Source of the DNA: Streptococcaceae bacterium
GTDB lineage: Bacteria > Bacillota > Bacilli > Lactobacillales > Streptococcaceae
Assembly (NCBI GenBank): GCA_031270215.1
Contig: JAISYB010000094.1
Location: 1-37,874, forward strand
Reading direction: 5' to 3'
Length of the DNA: 37,874 nt
Part shown: positions 1 to 7,470 of the stretch, piece by piece
Position numbering within the stretch: the stretch's first letter is position 1
Layout of the letters: each line of letters opens with the position of its first letter
Notes under the pieces: generated by a model
Database searches by the model: none
Told to the model about the DNA's origin: nothing
What the model saw: only the letters and a program-made list of their open reading frames with translations
Translations under genes and position numbers: made by a program

Positions 1-830
1 GCGTTGTCAAATCTCGTGACACCATTACGATTAAACGGTACAGAAGCATCAACCTGCTCATATCTCACCGTCCCGAAGTTAACTGCGACCGTCGTCTGAG
101 CTGCTGCTGCCGCCACATCGCTTGAGTCATATGTTCCACTCCCATCTGTATCATCAAACGGCCATTCCCACTCAATCGTTACCTCATCATCAAGACCATC
201 GCTGTCATAGTAAAGCGTGACATTACTAAGTGCGGTATCAAGAACCGTCGCAGTAACCCAACCAGAAGTCTGTGGTATATTATTAATAAAAAGCTTAAAC
301 TTCAGTTGAGTTTTTAGATACTCAGCTGAACTGCCATCAAATGTAACCCTAGACCCAGCCGAATCTAGCGCTGGAAACTTAACGGTATAGCTAACTTCGG
401 TAGCACCTGAACCGACAGGGGTGCTGCCATCACTTTTAACGTTATCTTGAATACGAAAACTCTTTTCCCCCCTTGTACCTGGTGCAATCAGATTTTCTGG
501 GTCGGCGGTATCAGTAGGATTATTAAAAACCGTATCCCCGCTCTTGCTACCGCTTGTTTTGAAGTAGGAACTATGTCCTGAGTTCCCCAAATCTGACTCG
601 CCAGAGTGGTAACTATCGGCATAGTAGTATGGCGAAAACAGGTTGCCGATTGAAACCGGCTCTCCGACATGCCAGACTGCGACCTGTGCGTCTTGGTCTG
701 TCGCATTATCGTCAAGATCAAGTGTTGAAACGTACTTGGCATATGTGCCGGTAAAGATACCGATTGAAGCAATCGCTAGCACGACGGCAAGTCCTGCCAC
801 TCTACGCTTGGTTAGTTTAAAGTTTTTCAT
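1..830 (-). CDS. Secreted protein with SipW-dependent-type signal peptide (3' end cut by window edge)
   Basis: The frame is open from an ATG at 830 to the window edge, about 276 codons with no stop, so only the C-terminus is missing. An AGGGG ribosome binding site lies 7 nt before the ATG. The N-terminus has a basic stretch (KLTKRR), a hydrophobic core and a GTYAKY-type end, which is the signature of SipW-dependent signal peptides as in TasA/CalY-type fibre proteins. The mature part is rich in Ser, Thr, Gly, Asp and aromatic residues with beta-strand-like alternation (for example VTLYYDSDGLDDEVTIEWEW) and no visible sorting motif. Known for the family: export and cleavage by a SipW-type signal peptidase, often to form matrix fibres. 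The SipW gene itself is not in the window. Inference: an extracellular, possibly fibre- or pilus-like protein. The signal type is fairly sure; the function is not. Confidence 0.75.
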   Translation of the reverse strand, partial: MKNFKLTKRRVAGLAVVLAIASIGIFTGTYAKYVSTLDLDDNATDQDAQVAVWHVGEPVSIGNLFSPYYYADSYHSGESDLGNSGHSSYFKTSGSKSGDTVFNNPTDTADPENLIAPGTRGEKSFRIQDNVKSDGSTPVGSGATEVSYTVKFPALDSAGSRVTFDGSSAEYLKTQLKFKLFINNIPQTSGWVTATVLDTALSNVTLYYDSDGLDDEVTIEWEWPFDDTDGSGTYDSSDVAAAAAQTTVAVNFGTVRYEQVDASVPFNRNGVTRFDN

Positions 831-872
831 TTTAATTCCCCTTTCTAAATCTAATCACACCAAAGAACCAAC

Positions 873-887
873 CCTTGTATAACAAGG
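873..887. other. Small inverted repeat in the leader of the SipW-type gene
   Basis: A perfect 6-bp arm pair (CCTTGT at 873-878, ACAAGG at 882-887) encloses 3 nt, 43 bp before the start codon. It could be a short mRNA hairpin or an operator half-site pair. No function can be assigned. Confidence 0.4.
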
Positions 888-927
888 CTTGACTAGCTGT
901 CTTATAAAAATGGACGCAAAAAGACTA

Positions 928-977
928 CCTGTCCTGTCCTGTCCTGTCCTGTCCTGTCCTGTCCTGTCCTGTCCTGT
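928..977. repeat. Ten perfect tandem copies of CCTGT (minus strand ACAGG)
   Basis: Positions 928-977 are ten uninterrupted 5-bp units. A 6-bp inverted repeat flanks them: GACTAC at 923-928 and GTAGTC at 982-987. On the transcribed minus strand the unit reads AGGAC, so the start of the leader is a run of Shine-Dalgarno-like AGGA steps. Perfect pentanucleotide runs of this length are classic slipped-strand mutation sites. Confidence 0.95.
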
Positions 978-978
978 C

Positions 979-1008
979 AGTGTAGTCATCTTAACACCCC
1001 TTTGTCAA
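979..1008 (-). promoter_or_regulatory. Promoter of the SipW-type secreted protein gene
   Basis: On the minus strand there is a perfect -35 TTGACA at 1008-1003, an 18-nt spacer and a -10 TACACT (4/6, with the key T1, A2 and T6) at 984-979. Transcription would start near 972, inside the pentanucleotide repeat, giving a leader of about 140 nt. Inferred from consensus matching only. Confidence 0.55.
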
Positions 1009-1209
1009 GTAAAACCCTTTTTATTGAAACCGTTTTTAAACTAACTATATTCTAACACATAACTCATCGTAAAGAAAGCGGAATCTGTTTTTTATCCACT
1101 AAATAATCGGCAAACGCCACATTTCACCCCAAGTTTACGCCAACAACAACACTAAACAGCTGATATATCCGAAAAATTTACCCTAAGAGAAAATATTTTC
1201 CACTTGAGG

Positions 1210-1390
1210 TTTTGGGAATTTCCACGGTGACTTTGGGAACTACTCGGCAAATTTTTGAAAAATCCTCGCACACTTTGAAACTACTCAACAACTCTTAGAA
1301 AGTTCACAAAACTTTGAAAAGTTCACAGCACTTTGAGAAACTAAACAATGTATTTGAAAAAGTTCTAACACTTTTAAAATTCTCTTATAG
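1210..1390. repeat. Degenerate tandem repeat array, about 21-bp period, nine units
   Basis: Units of the form CTTTGAAAA(G/C)T(T/A)C begin at about 1210, 1231, 1252, 1273, 1294, 1312, 1331, 1352 and 1371, with spacings of 21, 21, 21, 21, 18, 19, 21 and 19. Each unit places a short A-tract about two helical turns from the next. The array lies between the dnaJ 3' end and the promoter at 979-1008. It carries no long ORF on either strand. Together with the hairpins at 1384-1467 it fills most of the 831-1535 gap; 1009-1200 otherwise shows only AT-rich sequence. Confidence 0.7.
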
Positions 1391-1467
1391 AGGCATAAAT
1401 GCACGAACAGTCCAGCCATTCGTGCATTTACCTATATTCTATAAGGCTGGAGCAGATTGAACCAGCC
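1384..1467. other. Large nested hairpin downstream of dnaJ
   Basis: A perfect 12-bp stem (1396-1407 with 1419-1430) has an 11-nt loop and sits inside an outer 7-bp stem (CTTATAG 1384-1390, CTATAAG 1439-1445). Beside it is a second 6-bp hairpin (GGCTGG 1445-1450, CCAGCC 1462-1467). On the minus strand the big loop contains GGCTGG again, so it could compete for the same CCAGCC arm. No U-run follows on either strand, so this is not a standard intrinsic terminator. On the minus strand it would form the 3' untranslated region of dnaJ. Confidence 0.65.
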
Positions 1468-1535
1468 GTTGTCATAACAGTGTGTATGTTGTCAACTTAA
1501 ATGTATTATCGAAATACTTCGTTTCAAGAACACAC

Positions 1536-2678
1536 TTATTTTTTCATAAATTTATCAAAGAAGCCTTCTTTGTGTTCGGTCGGTGTCACGCCACTAGCAA
1601 CCGCAAAAGCTCGGAGTGCTTGGCGTTGTTCTTCGTTTAGATGTTTAGGCGTTTTGAGTTTAACACGAACATGTTGATCGCCATTGCCTGAACCTCGGAG
1701 TTTTGGAGCACCTTTTCCACGAAGTCTAAAGTTGGTTCCTGTTTGTGTGCCTGCCGGAATTTTCAATTTCACTTGTCCGTGAACGGTCGGTACTTCGACA
1801 TCATCTCCTAGCGCAGCTTGAACAAATTCTAAAGGTAATTCGTAGTAGATTTCTGAGCCATCACGTTTAAACTCACGACTTTCATCAACTTGGAAAACAA
1901 CATACAAGTCACCATAGCTACCACCATTTTCGCCAGCTTCACCTTGCCCGCTTAGTCGGATTTGCTGCCCTGTTTCAACACCTGCAGGGACTGTTACTTT
2001 CAATTCATGTTCTTTTTGCTCATGACCTGAACCATGACAGGTTGGACAAAATTCTTTGATTTCCTTACCAGTTCCACGACAAACATCACAGACCTGTTGC
2101 GTCATCACACGCCCAAGTGGTGTGTCACGTGCTACCTGAATACGACCTTGCCCATGACATTTGGAACAAGTTTGCGGCTGCGTACCTGGTTTTGCACCAC
2201 TGCCGTTACAGGTATAACATTGCGCTTGACGTCTATACTTGATTTTCTTCTCAGTGCCAAAGATTGCCTCTTCAAATTTTAAATTCAGACGATATTGTAA
2301 ATCATCGCCTTGCCTTGGTGCGCTCGGATTAGAACGTCCACCGCCGCCACCAAAAAAGCTTTCAAAAATATCTTCAAAGCCACCAAAACCGCCTGCTCCA
2401 CCGCCAAAGCCGGAAAAGCCACCAAAACCGCCTGCTCCGCCACCATAATTTGGATCAGTGCCGCTAAAACCGTATTGGTCATACGCCGCTTTTTTCTGTG
2501 GATCACTTAGTATTTCATAGGCTTCTGAAATTTCTTTAAACTTATCCTCCGCACCGGCTTCTTTGTTGATATCTGGGTGGTATTGCTTTGAAAGCTTGCG
2601 ATAAGCCTTTTTAATCTCTTGCTCTGTTGCGCCTTTTGAGACACCTAATACTTCGTAGTAATCTCTTTTATCAGCCAT
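1536..2678 (-). CDS. dnaJ: Chaperone protein DnaJ (Hsp40)
   Basis: Co-chaperone that delivers unfolded clients to DnaK and stimulates its ATPase in the cytoplasm. The 380-aa product has the full type I layout. An N-terminal J domain (about 1-70) carries YHPDIN. A Gly/Phe-rich region (about 75-115) follows. The zinc-finger domain (about 145-225) holds four CxxCxGxG modules (CYTCNGSG, CSKCHGQG, CDVCRGTG, CPTCHGSG). The C-terminal substrate-binding domain includes a GDLYVVFQV strand. The ATG at 2678 follows a GGAGA site. It is the last gene of the hrcA-grpE-dnaK-dnaJ series, separated from dnaK by a 260-bp gap holding a hairpin and an intergenic repeat. Length is normal for the family and identification is secure. 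Confidence 0.97.
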   Translation of the reverse strand: MADKRDYYEVLGVSKGATEQEIKKAYRKLSKQYHPDINKEAGAEDKFKEISEAYEILSDPQKKAAYDQYGFSGTDPNYGGGAGGFGGFSGFGGGAGGFGGFEDIFESFFGGGGGRSNPSAPRQGDDLQYRLNLKFEEAIFGTEKKIKYRRQAQCYTCNGSGAKPGTQPQTCSKCHGQGRIQVARDTPLGRVMTQQVCDVCRGTGKEIKEFCPTCHGSGHEQKEHELKVTVPAGVETGQQIRLSGQGEAGENGGSYGDLYVVFQVDESREFKRDGSEIYYELPLEFVQAALGDDVEVPTVHGQVKLKIPAGTQTGTNFRLRGKGAPKLRGSGNGDQHVRVKLKTPKHLNEEQRQALRAFAVASGVTPTEHKEGFFDKFMKK

Positions 2679-2698
2679 TATCTTCTCCTATTTCATTT

Positions 2699-2735
2699 GA
2701 TAAAGAGACTGGGATACTTTCTCAGCCTCTTTATC
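2699..2735. other. Hairpin between dnaK and dnaJ
   Basis: Sixteen-base arms (2699-2714 and 2720-2735) pair at 14 of 16 positions around a 5-nt loop. There is no U-run on the minus strand, so it is more likely an mRNA processing or stability element, or a weak attenuator, between dnaK and dnaJ. The arm sequence GACTGGGA resembles the GAGGCTGGGATAAA start of the long intergenic repeat at 16769. Confidence 0.6.
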
Positions 2736-2813
2736 ACACGCTTAATTTAATGCGGCAGCAATTGGAACTTCTTGTTTCGTTCTTTAATTATTGTTCATGA
2801 TTTAAGAAGGGCA

Positions 2814-2898
2814 CGGTATTGACTGGAAAAACGATAATTTTCTAAACATCTGCAAATTTCTCAGTTTTCTACATTGCTAAACGCTGCTCCCACGCCTT
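2814..2898. repeat. Intergenic repeat, degenerate copy C
   Basis: This stretch follows the same order of motifs as the long copy at 16769-17005: GTATTG-CTGGAAAA, an AT-rich stretch, TTTTCTAC, and a terminal GCTAAACGCTGCT. It lies in the dnaK-dnaJ gap and has no coding potential. It was matched by eye and is diverged. Confidence 0.5.
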
Positions 2899-2938
2899 AA
2901 AACACCATTGCTCCGCCTACTCATTAACAGTAAAACGT

Positions 2939-4768
2939 CTATTCCTTAACTTCTTCAAAATCACCATCAACAACGTCATCTGATCCTTTGTCAGATTCCG
3001 TTGCAGCATCACCTTGCTCAGCTTGTGCCGCTTGTGCTGCCTGTTCGTAAAGCTTTACTGATAAATTTTGCACAATTTCGTTCAAGTTATCACGTGCAGT
3101 TTTGATTTCTTCTAAGTTGTTCGCTTCAATTGCCGCTTTTAACTCATCACGTGCAGTTTCAGCTTTCTTCACTTCTTCTTCCTCAACCTTACCTTCTAAT
3201 TCTTTCAAGGTCTTATCTACTTGGAAGACTAATTGGTCAGCTTCATTGCGCAACTCAACTTCTTCTTTACGTACTTTATCCGCTTCAGCATTTGCCTCAG
3301 CATCTTTCACCATACGCTCAATCTCGTCATCTGAAAGCCCTGATGAAGATTTAATCGTAATCGTTTGTTCCTTTTGTGTTCCTAAATCTTTCGCCGAAAC
3401 ATTAACAATCCCATTTTTATCAATGTCGAATTTAACTTCGATTTGCGGTACACCACGTGGTGCAGCTGGAATATCTGTTAGCTGGAAGCGACCTAGCGTT
3501 TTATTGTCTGCCGCCATTGGACGTTCACCTTGCAAGACATGAATGTCAACTGCCGGTTGATTATCAGCCGCTGTTGAGAATACTTGCGATTTAGACGTTG
3601 GGATAGTCGTATTACGGTCAATTAATTTTGTAAATACGCCGCCCATTGTTTCAATACCAAGAGATAAAGGTGTCACATCAAGTAAAACAACGTCCTTAAC
3701 ATCCCCTGTAATAACCCCGCCTTGAATTGCAGCACCCATAGCCACAACCTCATCTGGATTAACTGATTTATTTGGTTCCTTGTCAGTTTCTTTCTTGACT
3801 GCGTCAACAACTGCTGGAATACGTGTTGAACCACCAACTAAGATAACTTCGTCAATGTCTGATTGAGAAAGTCCAGCGTCTTTTAATGCTTGACGGACTG
3901 GATTTTTTGTCCGTTCTACTAAATCAGCCGTTAATTCATCAAATTTTGCACGTGTTAATGTCAGCTCTAGATGAAGCGGTCCAGCTTCCCCTGCTGTGAT
4001 AAATGGTAATGAAATTTGTGTTGAAGTCACACCTGATAAGTCTTTTTTCGCTTTTTCAGCTGCGTCCTTCAACCGTTGAACAGCCATTTTATCTTTAGAT
4101 AAATCAATCGCATTTTCTTTCTTAAACTCAGCGACTAAATAATCAATAATCTTATTATCAAAGTCATCTCCACCAAGGTGATTATCCCCTGCTGTTGATA
4201 ATACATCAAAGACACCATCACCTAATTCAAGAATTGAAACGTCAAATGTACCACCACCAAGGTCAAATACTAAGATTTTTTCGTCTTTATCCGTTTTATC
4301 TAAACCATAGGCAAGCGCTGCTGCTGTTGGTTCATTCACAATACGTTCCACTTCAAGACCTGCAATTTTACCTGCATCTTTGGTTGCTTGACGTTGTGCA
4401 TCATTGAAGTAAGCCGGCACTGTAATAACTGCCTTTTCTACTTTTTCACCTAAGTAATCCTCAGCAAAACCTTTTAAGTATTGTAAAATCATTGCTGAAA
4501 CTTCTTGTGGTGTGTAAGATTTATCCGCAACATTTACCTTGAAGCCTGCTTCACCCATATGGCGTTTGATTGAAATGATTGTATCTGGATTAGTGACAGC
4601 TTGACGTTTTGCAACTTCTCCGACTTGGATTTCACCATTTTTAAATGCCACAACTGATGGCGTTGTTCTGTTACCTTCTGGATTTGGGATAATGTTTGCT
4701 TGTCCACCTTCAAGGACAGCTACTGCTGAATTGGTTGTTCCTAAGTCAATACCGATAATTTTAGACAT
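2939..4768 (-). CDS. dnaK: Molecular chaperone DnaK (Hsp70)
   Basis: ATP-dependent chaperone that binds exposed hydrophobic segments of client proteins, working with DnaJ and GrpE in the cytoplasm. The 609-aa protein starts MSKIIGIDLGTTNS (phosphate-1 loop). It has FDLGGGTFDVSIL (phosphate 2), the adenosine motif ILVGGSTRIPAV, the VLLDVTPLSLGIET linker and a substrate-binding domain from about 385. The acidic tail ends DDVVDGDFEEVKE. The internal deletion in the nucleotide-binding domain typical of Gram-positive DnaK fits the length. The start is set by AGGAGG 8 nt upstream. It follows grpE by 139 bp in the same direction; no convincing separate promoter was found in that gap. Confidence 0.98.
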   Translation of the reverse strand: MSKIIGIDLGTTNSAVAVLEGGQANIIPNPEGNRTTPSVVAFKNGEIQVGEVAKRQAVTNPDTIISIKRHMGEAGFKVNVADKSYTPQEVSAMILQYLKGFAEDYLGEKVEKAVITVPAYFNDAQRQATKDAGKIAGLEVERIVNEPTAAALAYGLDKTDKDEKILVFDLGGGTFDVSILELGDGVFDVLSTAGDNHLGGDDFDNKIIDYLVAEFKKENAIDLSKDKMAVQRLKDAAEKAKKDLSGVTSTQISLPFITAGEAGPLHLELTLTRAKFDELTADLVERTKNPVRQALKDAGLSQSDIDEVILVGGSTRIPAVVDAVKKETDKEPNKSVNPDEVVAMGAAIQGGVITGDVKDVVLLDVTPLSLGIETMGGVFTKLIDRNTTIPTSKSQVFSTAADNQPAVDIHVLQGERPMAADNKTLGRFQLTDIPAAPRGVPQIEVKFDIDKNGIVNVSAKDLGTQKEQTITIKSSSGLSDDEIERMVKDAEANAEADKVRKEEVELRNEADQLVFQVDKTLKELEGKVEEEEVKKAETARDELKAAIEANNLEEIKTARDNLNEIVQNLSVKLYEQAAQAAQAEQGDAATESDKGSDDVVDGDFEEVKE

Positions 4769-4907
4769 AATATATTTCCTCCTAAATGTTTGTTCGTTTA
4801 AATTTTATACTAGAAATTGTTATCTTTATAAATCGCTAGTAAATCATGTTAATGCCCGCAAATAGCTTAATTTAAAATCGCACGCACCGCTAGCTTACTT
4901 AGCAAAT

Positions 4908-5426
4908 CTACTGTGCAACAACGACCATACTCGGTCGCAAAACGCGGTCTTGCAGCTGATAACCTTTTTGCAGCACCTGAACAATCGTGTCGCTTTCTTG
5001 TCCATCAGACTTCTCTGTAGTCTGCACAGCTTGGTGCAGATTAGGGTCAAATGCTTGATTCTCAGCTGCAATTTCTTCAACACCCGCTTCTTTTAGAGCA
5101 TTGAGCAAGCTGTCCTCAACCATTTTTAAACCCTTCGCAACAGATTCCGGCAATTCCGGTAATGCTAATGCACGACCGATATTATCCAGACTTGGTAAAA
5201 TCTTCGTTGCCAAATCCTGCGAACGATACTTCTGTAATGCTTGACGTTCCGTTGCAAAGCGCTTGTGCATATTCGCCATTTCAGCTCGTGCACGTAGTAA
5301 TTCATCCTCTTTTTCTTCCAACGTCTGTTTGAGCTGCTCTACCTCATCTACCACTTCAAGCGTTTCATCTACTACTTCTTCTTCCTGTGTTACTTCTACT
5401 GCTTCTTCATTTTTCTTTTTTGACAA
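4908..5426 (-). CDS. grpE: Nucleotide exchange factor GrpE
   Basis: Dimeric factor that releases ADP from DnaK. I place the start at a TTG (5426), because GGAGG stands 7 nt before it and translation then begins (M)SKKKNEEAVEV, normal for the family, giving 172 aa. A longer frame reaching 5516 would overlap the end of hrcA and has no ribosome binding site. The acidic, low-complexity N-terminus (EEEVVDETLEVVDEVEQ) leads into a long coiled coil (about 35-90). The C-terminal beta domain ends in LQDRVLRPSMVVVAQ, which carries the conserved R-x-S-V/M-V-x-V pattern. It sits 43 bp after hrcA in the heat-shock operon. Confidence 0.95.
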   Translation of the reverse strand: MSKKKNEEAVEVTQEEEVVDETLEVVDEVEQLKQTLEEKEDELLRARAEMANMHKRFATERQALQKYRSQDLATKILPSLDNIGRALALPELPESVAKGLKMVEDSLLNALKEAGVEEIAAENQAFDPNLHQAVQTTEKSDGQESDTIVQVLQKGYQLQDRVLRPSMVVVAQ

Positions 5427-5469
5427 AACTACACCTCCGATAGTCGTGCTGCGATCACTCGCAAACGAA

Positions 5470-6522
5470 CTAATTGATTTCATAATGATTAGAACCGACA
5501 TAGCGGTCATAATCATATAGCTTTAACGATAATAATTTGCTCATTGCGCTCATCATGCCAACGATTCTGACATAATCCAAATTGACCGGTCCAAGCATTG
5601 CGATGATACCTTGCTTATTTCCTGGAATGTCATAGGGCTGCGTAATTAACGATAAATCTTGAAATAGTGAATGTCTGCCATCACCAATGTCAACCGTTAA
5701 TCTATCCTTGGTTATTTCCCGAATAATACTTGCAACCTCGTCCGTTTCACCAAAAAATTGATACAATCGCTTCAAGGCATCGCTGTCTGCGGAGTCGATA
5801 TAGTTTAGTGCATTTAACTTCCCACTAACAAATACCTCTTCTTCAAACAAATCCTCAAACAAATGCTCAAATAGTGGCATAACACCTATTGTTACTTTAA
5901 AGTAACGGTGGAGCAGCTGCGGTAATTCGGTACGAATCTTATAATGGACTGCCAGTAATGGATTACCCAACAAGCGATCATGTACAATCTGTTCCAAAAG
6001 CTTCAAGTCCTTCGACAAAAACGTCTTAGGCAGATTGAAAAATTTCGTCGTTGTGTTGGTATTATCCGTAATTAGCACCGCCATTGCCGCATGCGTATTT
6101 AATGGAATAATACTAAAGCCCGTCAGGATTCGCTCACTTGTAACATTGCTGAGCACAAAAGCGGTAAACCCTGTTAATTCAGCCAAAACATTAGCAGCTG
6201 ATTTCAAAATATCCGACTGCTTAAAGAAATCCGGCTCAAAAGCATGATAAATCATTCTAAAATCATGTTCGCTAACCCCTGCGGAATCCAACATAAATTC
6301 TGCAAAATAACGAAATCCTTCAATAGAAGGAACACGTCCTGATGAAGTATGCTCCTTTTGAATGAGCCCCTTCTTCTCCAAAGCGGACAACTCATTTCTA
6401 ATCGTTGCGCTACTTGCTTTAATGCCTTCTTCTACAATCCTCTTCGAACCGATTGGAGCACCCTCAGCCGTATAAATTTTGATTAACAGGTTAAGTATTG
6501 CCATCTGTCGTTCGGTTAACAT
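5470..6522 (-). CDS. hrcA: Heat-inducible transcription repressor HrcA
   Basis: Represses class I heat-shock genes by binding CIRCE; its activity depends on the GroE chaperonin. The 350-aa protein has an N-terminal winged helix (MLTERQMAILNLLIKIYT... EGIKASSATIRNELSALEKKG...SSGRVPSIEGFRYF), a central GAF-like domain and a C-terminal GNKQGIIAMLGPVNLDYVRIVGMMSAMS, all typical. The start ATG follows GAGGTG. It is the first gene of the operon, directly behind a promoter bracketed by two CIRCE elements, so it should be autoregulated. Length is normal. Confidence 0.97.
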   Translation of the reverse strand: MLTERQMAILNLLIKIYTAEGAPIGSKRIVEEGIKASSATIRNELSALEKKGLIQKEHTSSGRVPSIEGFRYFAEFMLDSAGVSEHDFRMIYHAFEPDFFKQSDILKSAANVLAELTGFTAFVLSNVTSERILTGFSIIPLNTHAAMAVLITDNTNTTTKFFNLPKTFLSKDLKLLEQIVHDRLLGNPLLAVHYKIRTELPQLLHRYFKVTIGVMPLFEHLFEDLFEEEVFVSGKLNALNYIDSADSDALKRLYQFFGETDEVASIIREITKDRLTVDIGDGRHSLFQDLSLITQPYDIPGNKQGIIAMLGPVNLDYVRIVGMMSAMSKLLSLKLYDYDRYVGSNHYEIN

Positions 6523-6562
6523 ATTATCACCTCACGTCACATACAAATCATATGCCTTGAAA

Positions 6563-6589
6563 TTAGCACTCTATGTGTCTGTTTGCTAA
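6563..6589. promoter_or_regulatory. CIRCE element, downstream copy (imperfect)
   Basis: TTAGCACTC, 9 nt, then GTTTGCTAA: the left arm is perfect and the right arm matches GAGTGCTAA at 7 of 9. It lies just after the predicted start of hrcA transcription. Confidence 0.85.
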
Positions 6590-6599
6590 TTCTGTTACT

Positions 6600-6628
6600 A
6601 ATATACTCCCTTTCCAAATCGATGTCAA
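6600..6628 (-). promoter_or_regulatory. Promoter of the hrcA-grpE-dnaK-dnaJ operon
   Basis: Perfect -35 TTGACA (6628-6623), a 17-nt spacer and -10 TATATT (6605-6600), placing the transcript start near 6593, between the two CIRCE copies. A sigma-A promoter under HrcA control. Confidence 0.85.
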
Positions 6629-6645
6629 CAGTTTAGACAAAAAAA

Positions 6646-6672
6646 TTAGCACTCTTTTTTGCCGAGTGCTAA
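6646..6672. promoter_or_regulatory. CIRCE element, upstream copy (perfect)
   Basis: TTAGCACTC, 9 nt, GAGTGCTAA: both arms match the consensus exactly. It lies 17 bp upstream of the hrcA -35 box, with its centre 83 bp from the second copy. Confidence 0.97.
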
Positions 6673-6688
6673 CGAGATGGTTTTACCA

Positions 6689-6867
6689 AAAAAATAGCTT
6701 AATAAAGAGCACAAAACGATTCAAGACCGCTTAGTTTCTGAGTGCTACAAATTGACACGGTTAAAACTTTTACGATTAAACGTTTTGCAAATAACTAAAA
6801 TTTCAACAATGTAATGGTAGAAATTTATCAAAAATGCCTTTATTTCTTCAAAAAATAGCTTAATAAA
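6689..6867. repeat. Pair of 18-bp direct repeats, 161 bp apart
   Basis: AAAAAATAGCTTAATAAA occurs at 6689-6706 and again at 6850-6867. Between them (6707-6849) is AT-rich sequence in which I see no gene or clear signal. The second copy ends at the 5' edge of the recognisable Rgg-like remnant. Confidence 0.7.
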
Positions 6868-6869
6868 TC

Positions 6870-7318
6870 AAAAAAATCAGCATTGAATATTTGCTAAAAA
6901 TTGAGATTTGAGGACTTTATGAGCTAACTCTTTATGCCAATTCTATCTTCATGCTGCCGACAAATCTGGTTAGAAAGTTCAGCCTACTTGCGCAGCAAAA
7001 AGGACTTCGCTATCAAGAGATACCCAAGGTTAACGAGGCAATCTGTGACATCGCAGCTTATACAGCTATTCGTTTTCTTCAGGAAGGACCATTGACTGAT
7101 GCTAAAACAACGATTAACATTGCTAAAAAGTTTTTAGAAGAAAAAATTTATTTTATCAAAATATTCGTTTTCGTTTTTTGGAAGCGATTTATCTGATTAA
7201 ATTAGGAAAAGGCGAACGAGGGAAAAAACAGGCAACTAAAATTATCCGATATCTAGAGGACGCAAACTTGACTAACTTCGCAGCGTCATGCGAAACGTAT
7301 TTAAAGCAATCCTTGTAG
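6870..7318 (+). pseudogene. Decayed Rgg-like transcriptional regulator (C-terminal remnant)
   Basis: Translation in pieces matches the C-terminal half of the intact regulator at 8097-9041, for example ELTLYANSIFM against ELSLYANSIFM, and RYQEIPKVNEAICDIA against SYQELPKVSEEICNVA. Three lesions are visible. The N-terminal HTH half is absent. A TGA at 6909-6911 replaces the TGG (Trp) of the intact copy. One base is missing in the A6 run at 7141-7146, after which the frame continues NLFYQNIRFRFLEAIYL and ends at TAG 7316-7318. The sequence is diverged well beyond a recent duplication. It is either an old tandem duplicate or a separately acquired homologue. Confidence 0.8.
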
Positions 7319-7410
7319 CAGTCCTCTCATTCTTTGAATTGTGTAAGCTGGAAAAGTAAAAAATGAATGCTCAAATTTTGTTTCAAGTATCATTTCTTTT
7401 GCAAAAGTAA

Positions 7411-7470
7411 TCAAAAAATGAAAACCAGCTGAAGTCAAATTGATTGATTTCAGTGATTTTCACATCTTTT
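7411..7470. terminator. Bidirectional intrinsic terminator
   Basis: Arms at 7419-7432 and 7449-7462 form a 14-bp stem with one bulge. On the minus strand ATTTTTTGATT follows; on the plus strand CATCTTTTTAAT follows. It would end the small minus-strand unit starting near 7751, and could also stop plus-strand transcripts arriving from the Rgg remnant. Confidence 0.7.

Noticed and set aside
1201..1390. CRISPR array in the 21-bp repeat region
   Set aside because: Units are too short and degenerate, there are no unique spacers of constant length, and no cas genes are nearby.
2239..2510. Several ORFs of 66-82 codons on both strands inside dnaJ
   Set aside because: They arise from the low-complexity Gly/Phe-rich coding region of dnaJ and have no start signals.
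5427..5516. N-terminal extension of GrpE to 5516
   Set aside because: It would overlap hrcA by 47 bp, lacks a ribosome binding site, and the TTG at 5426 has an ideal one.
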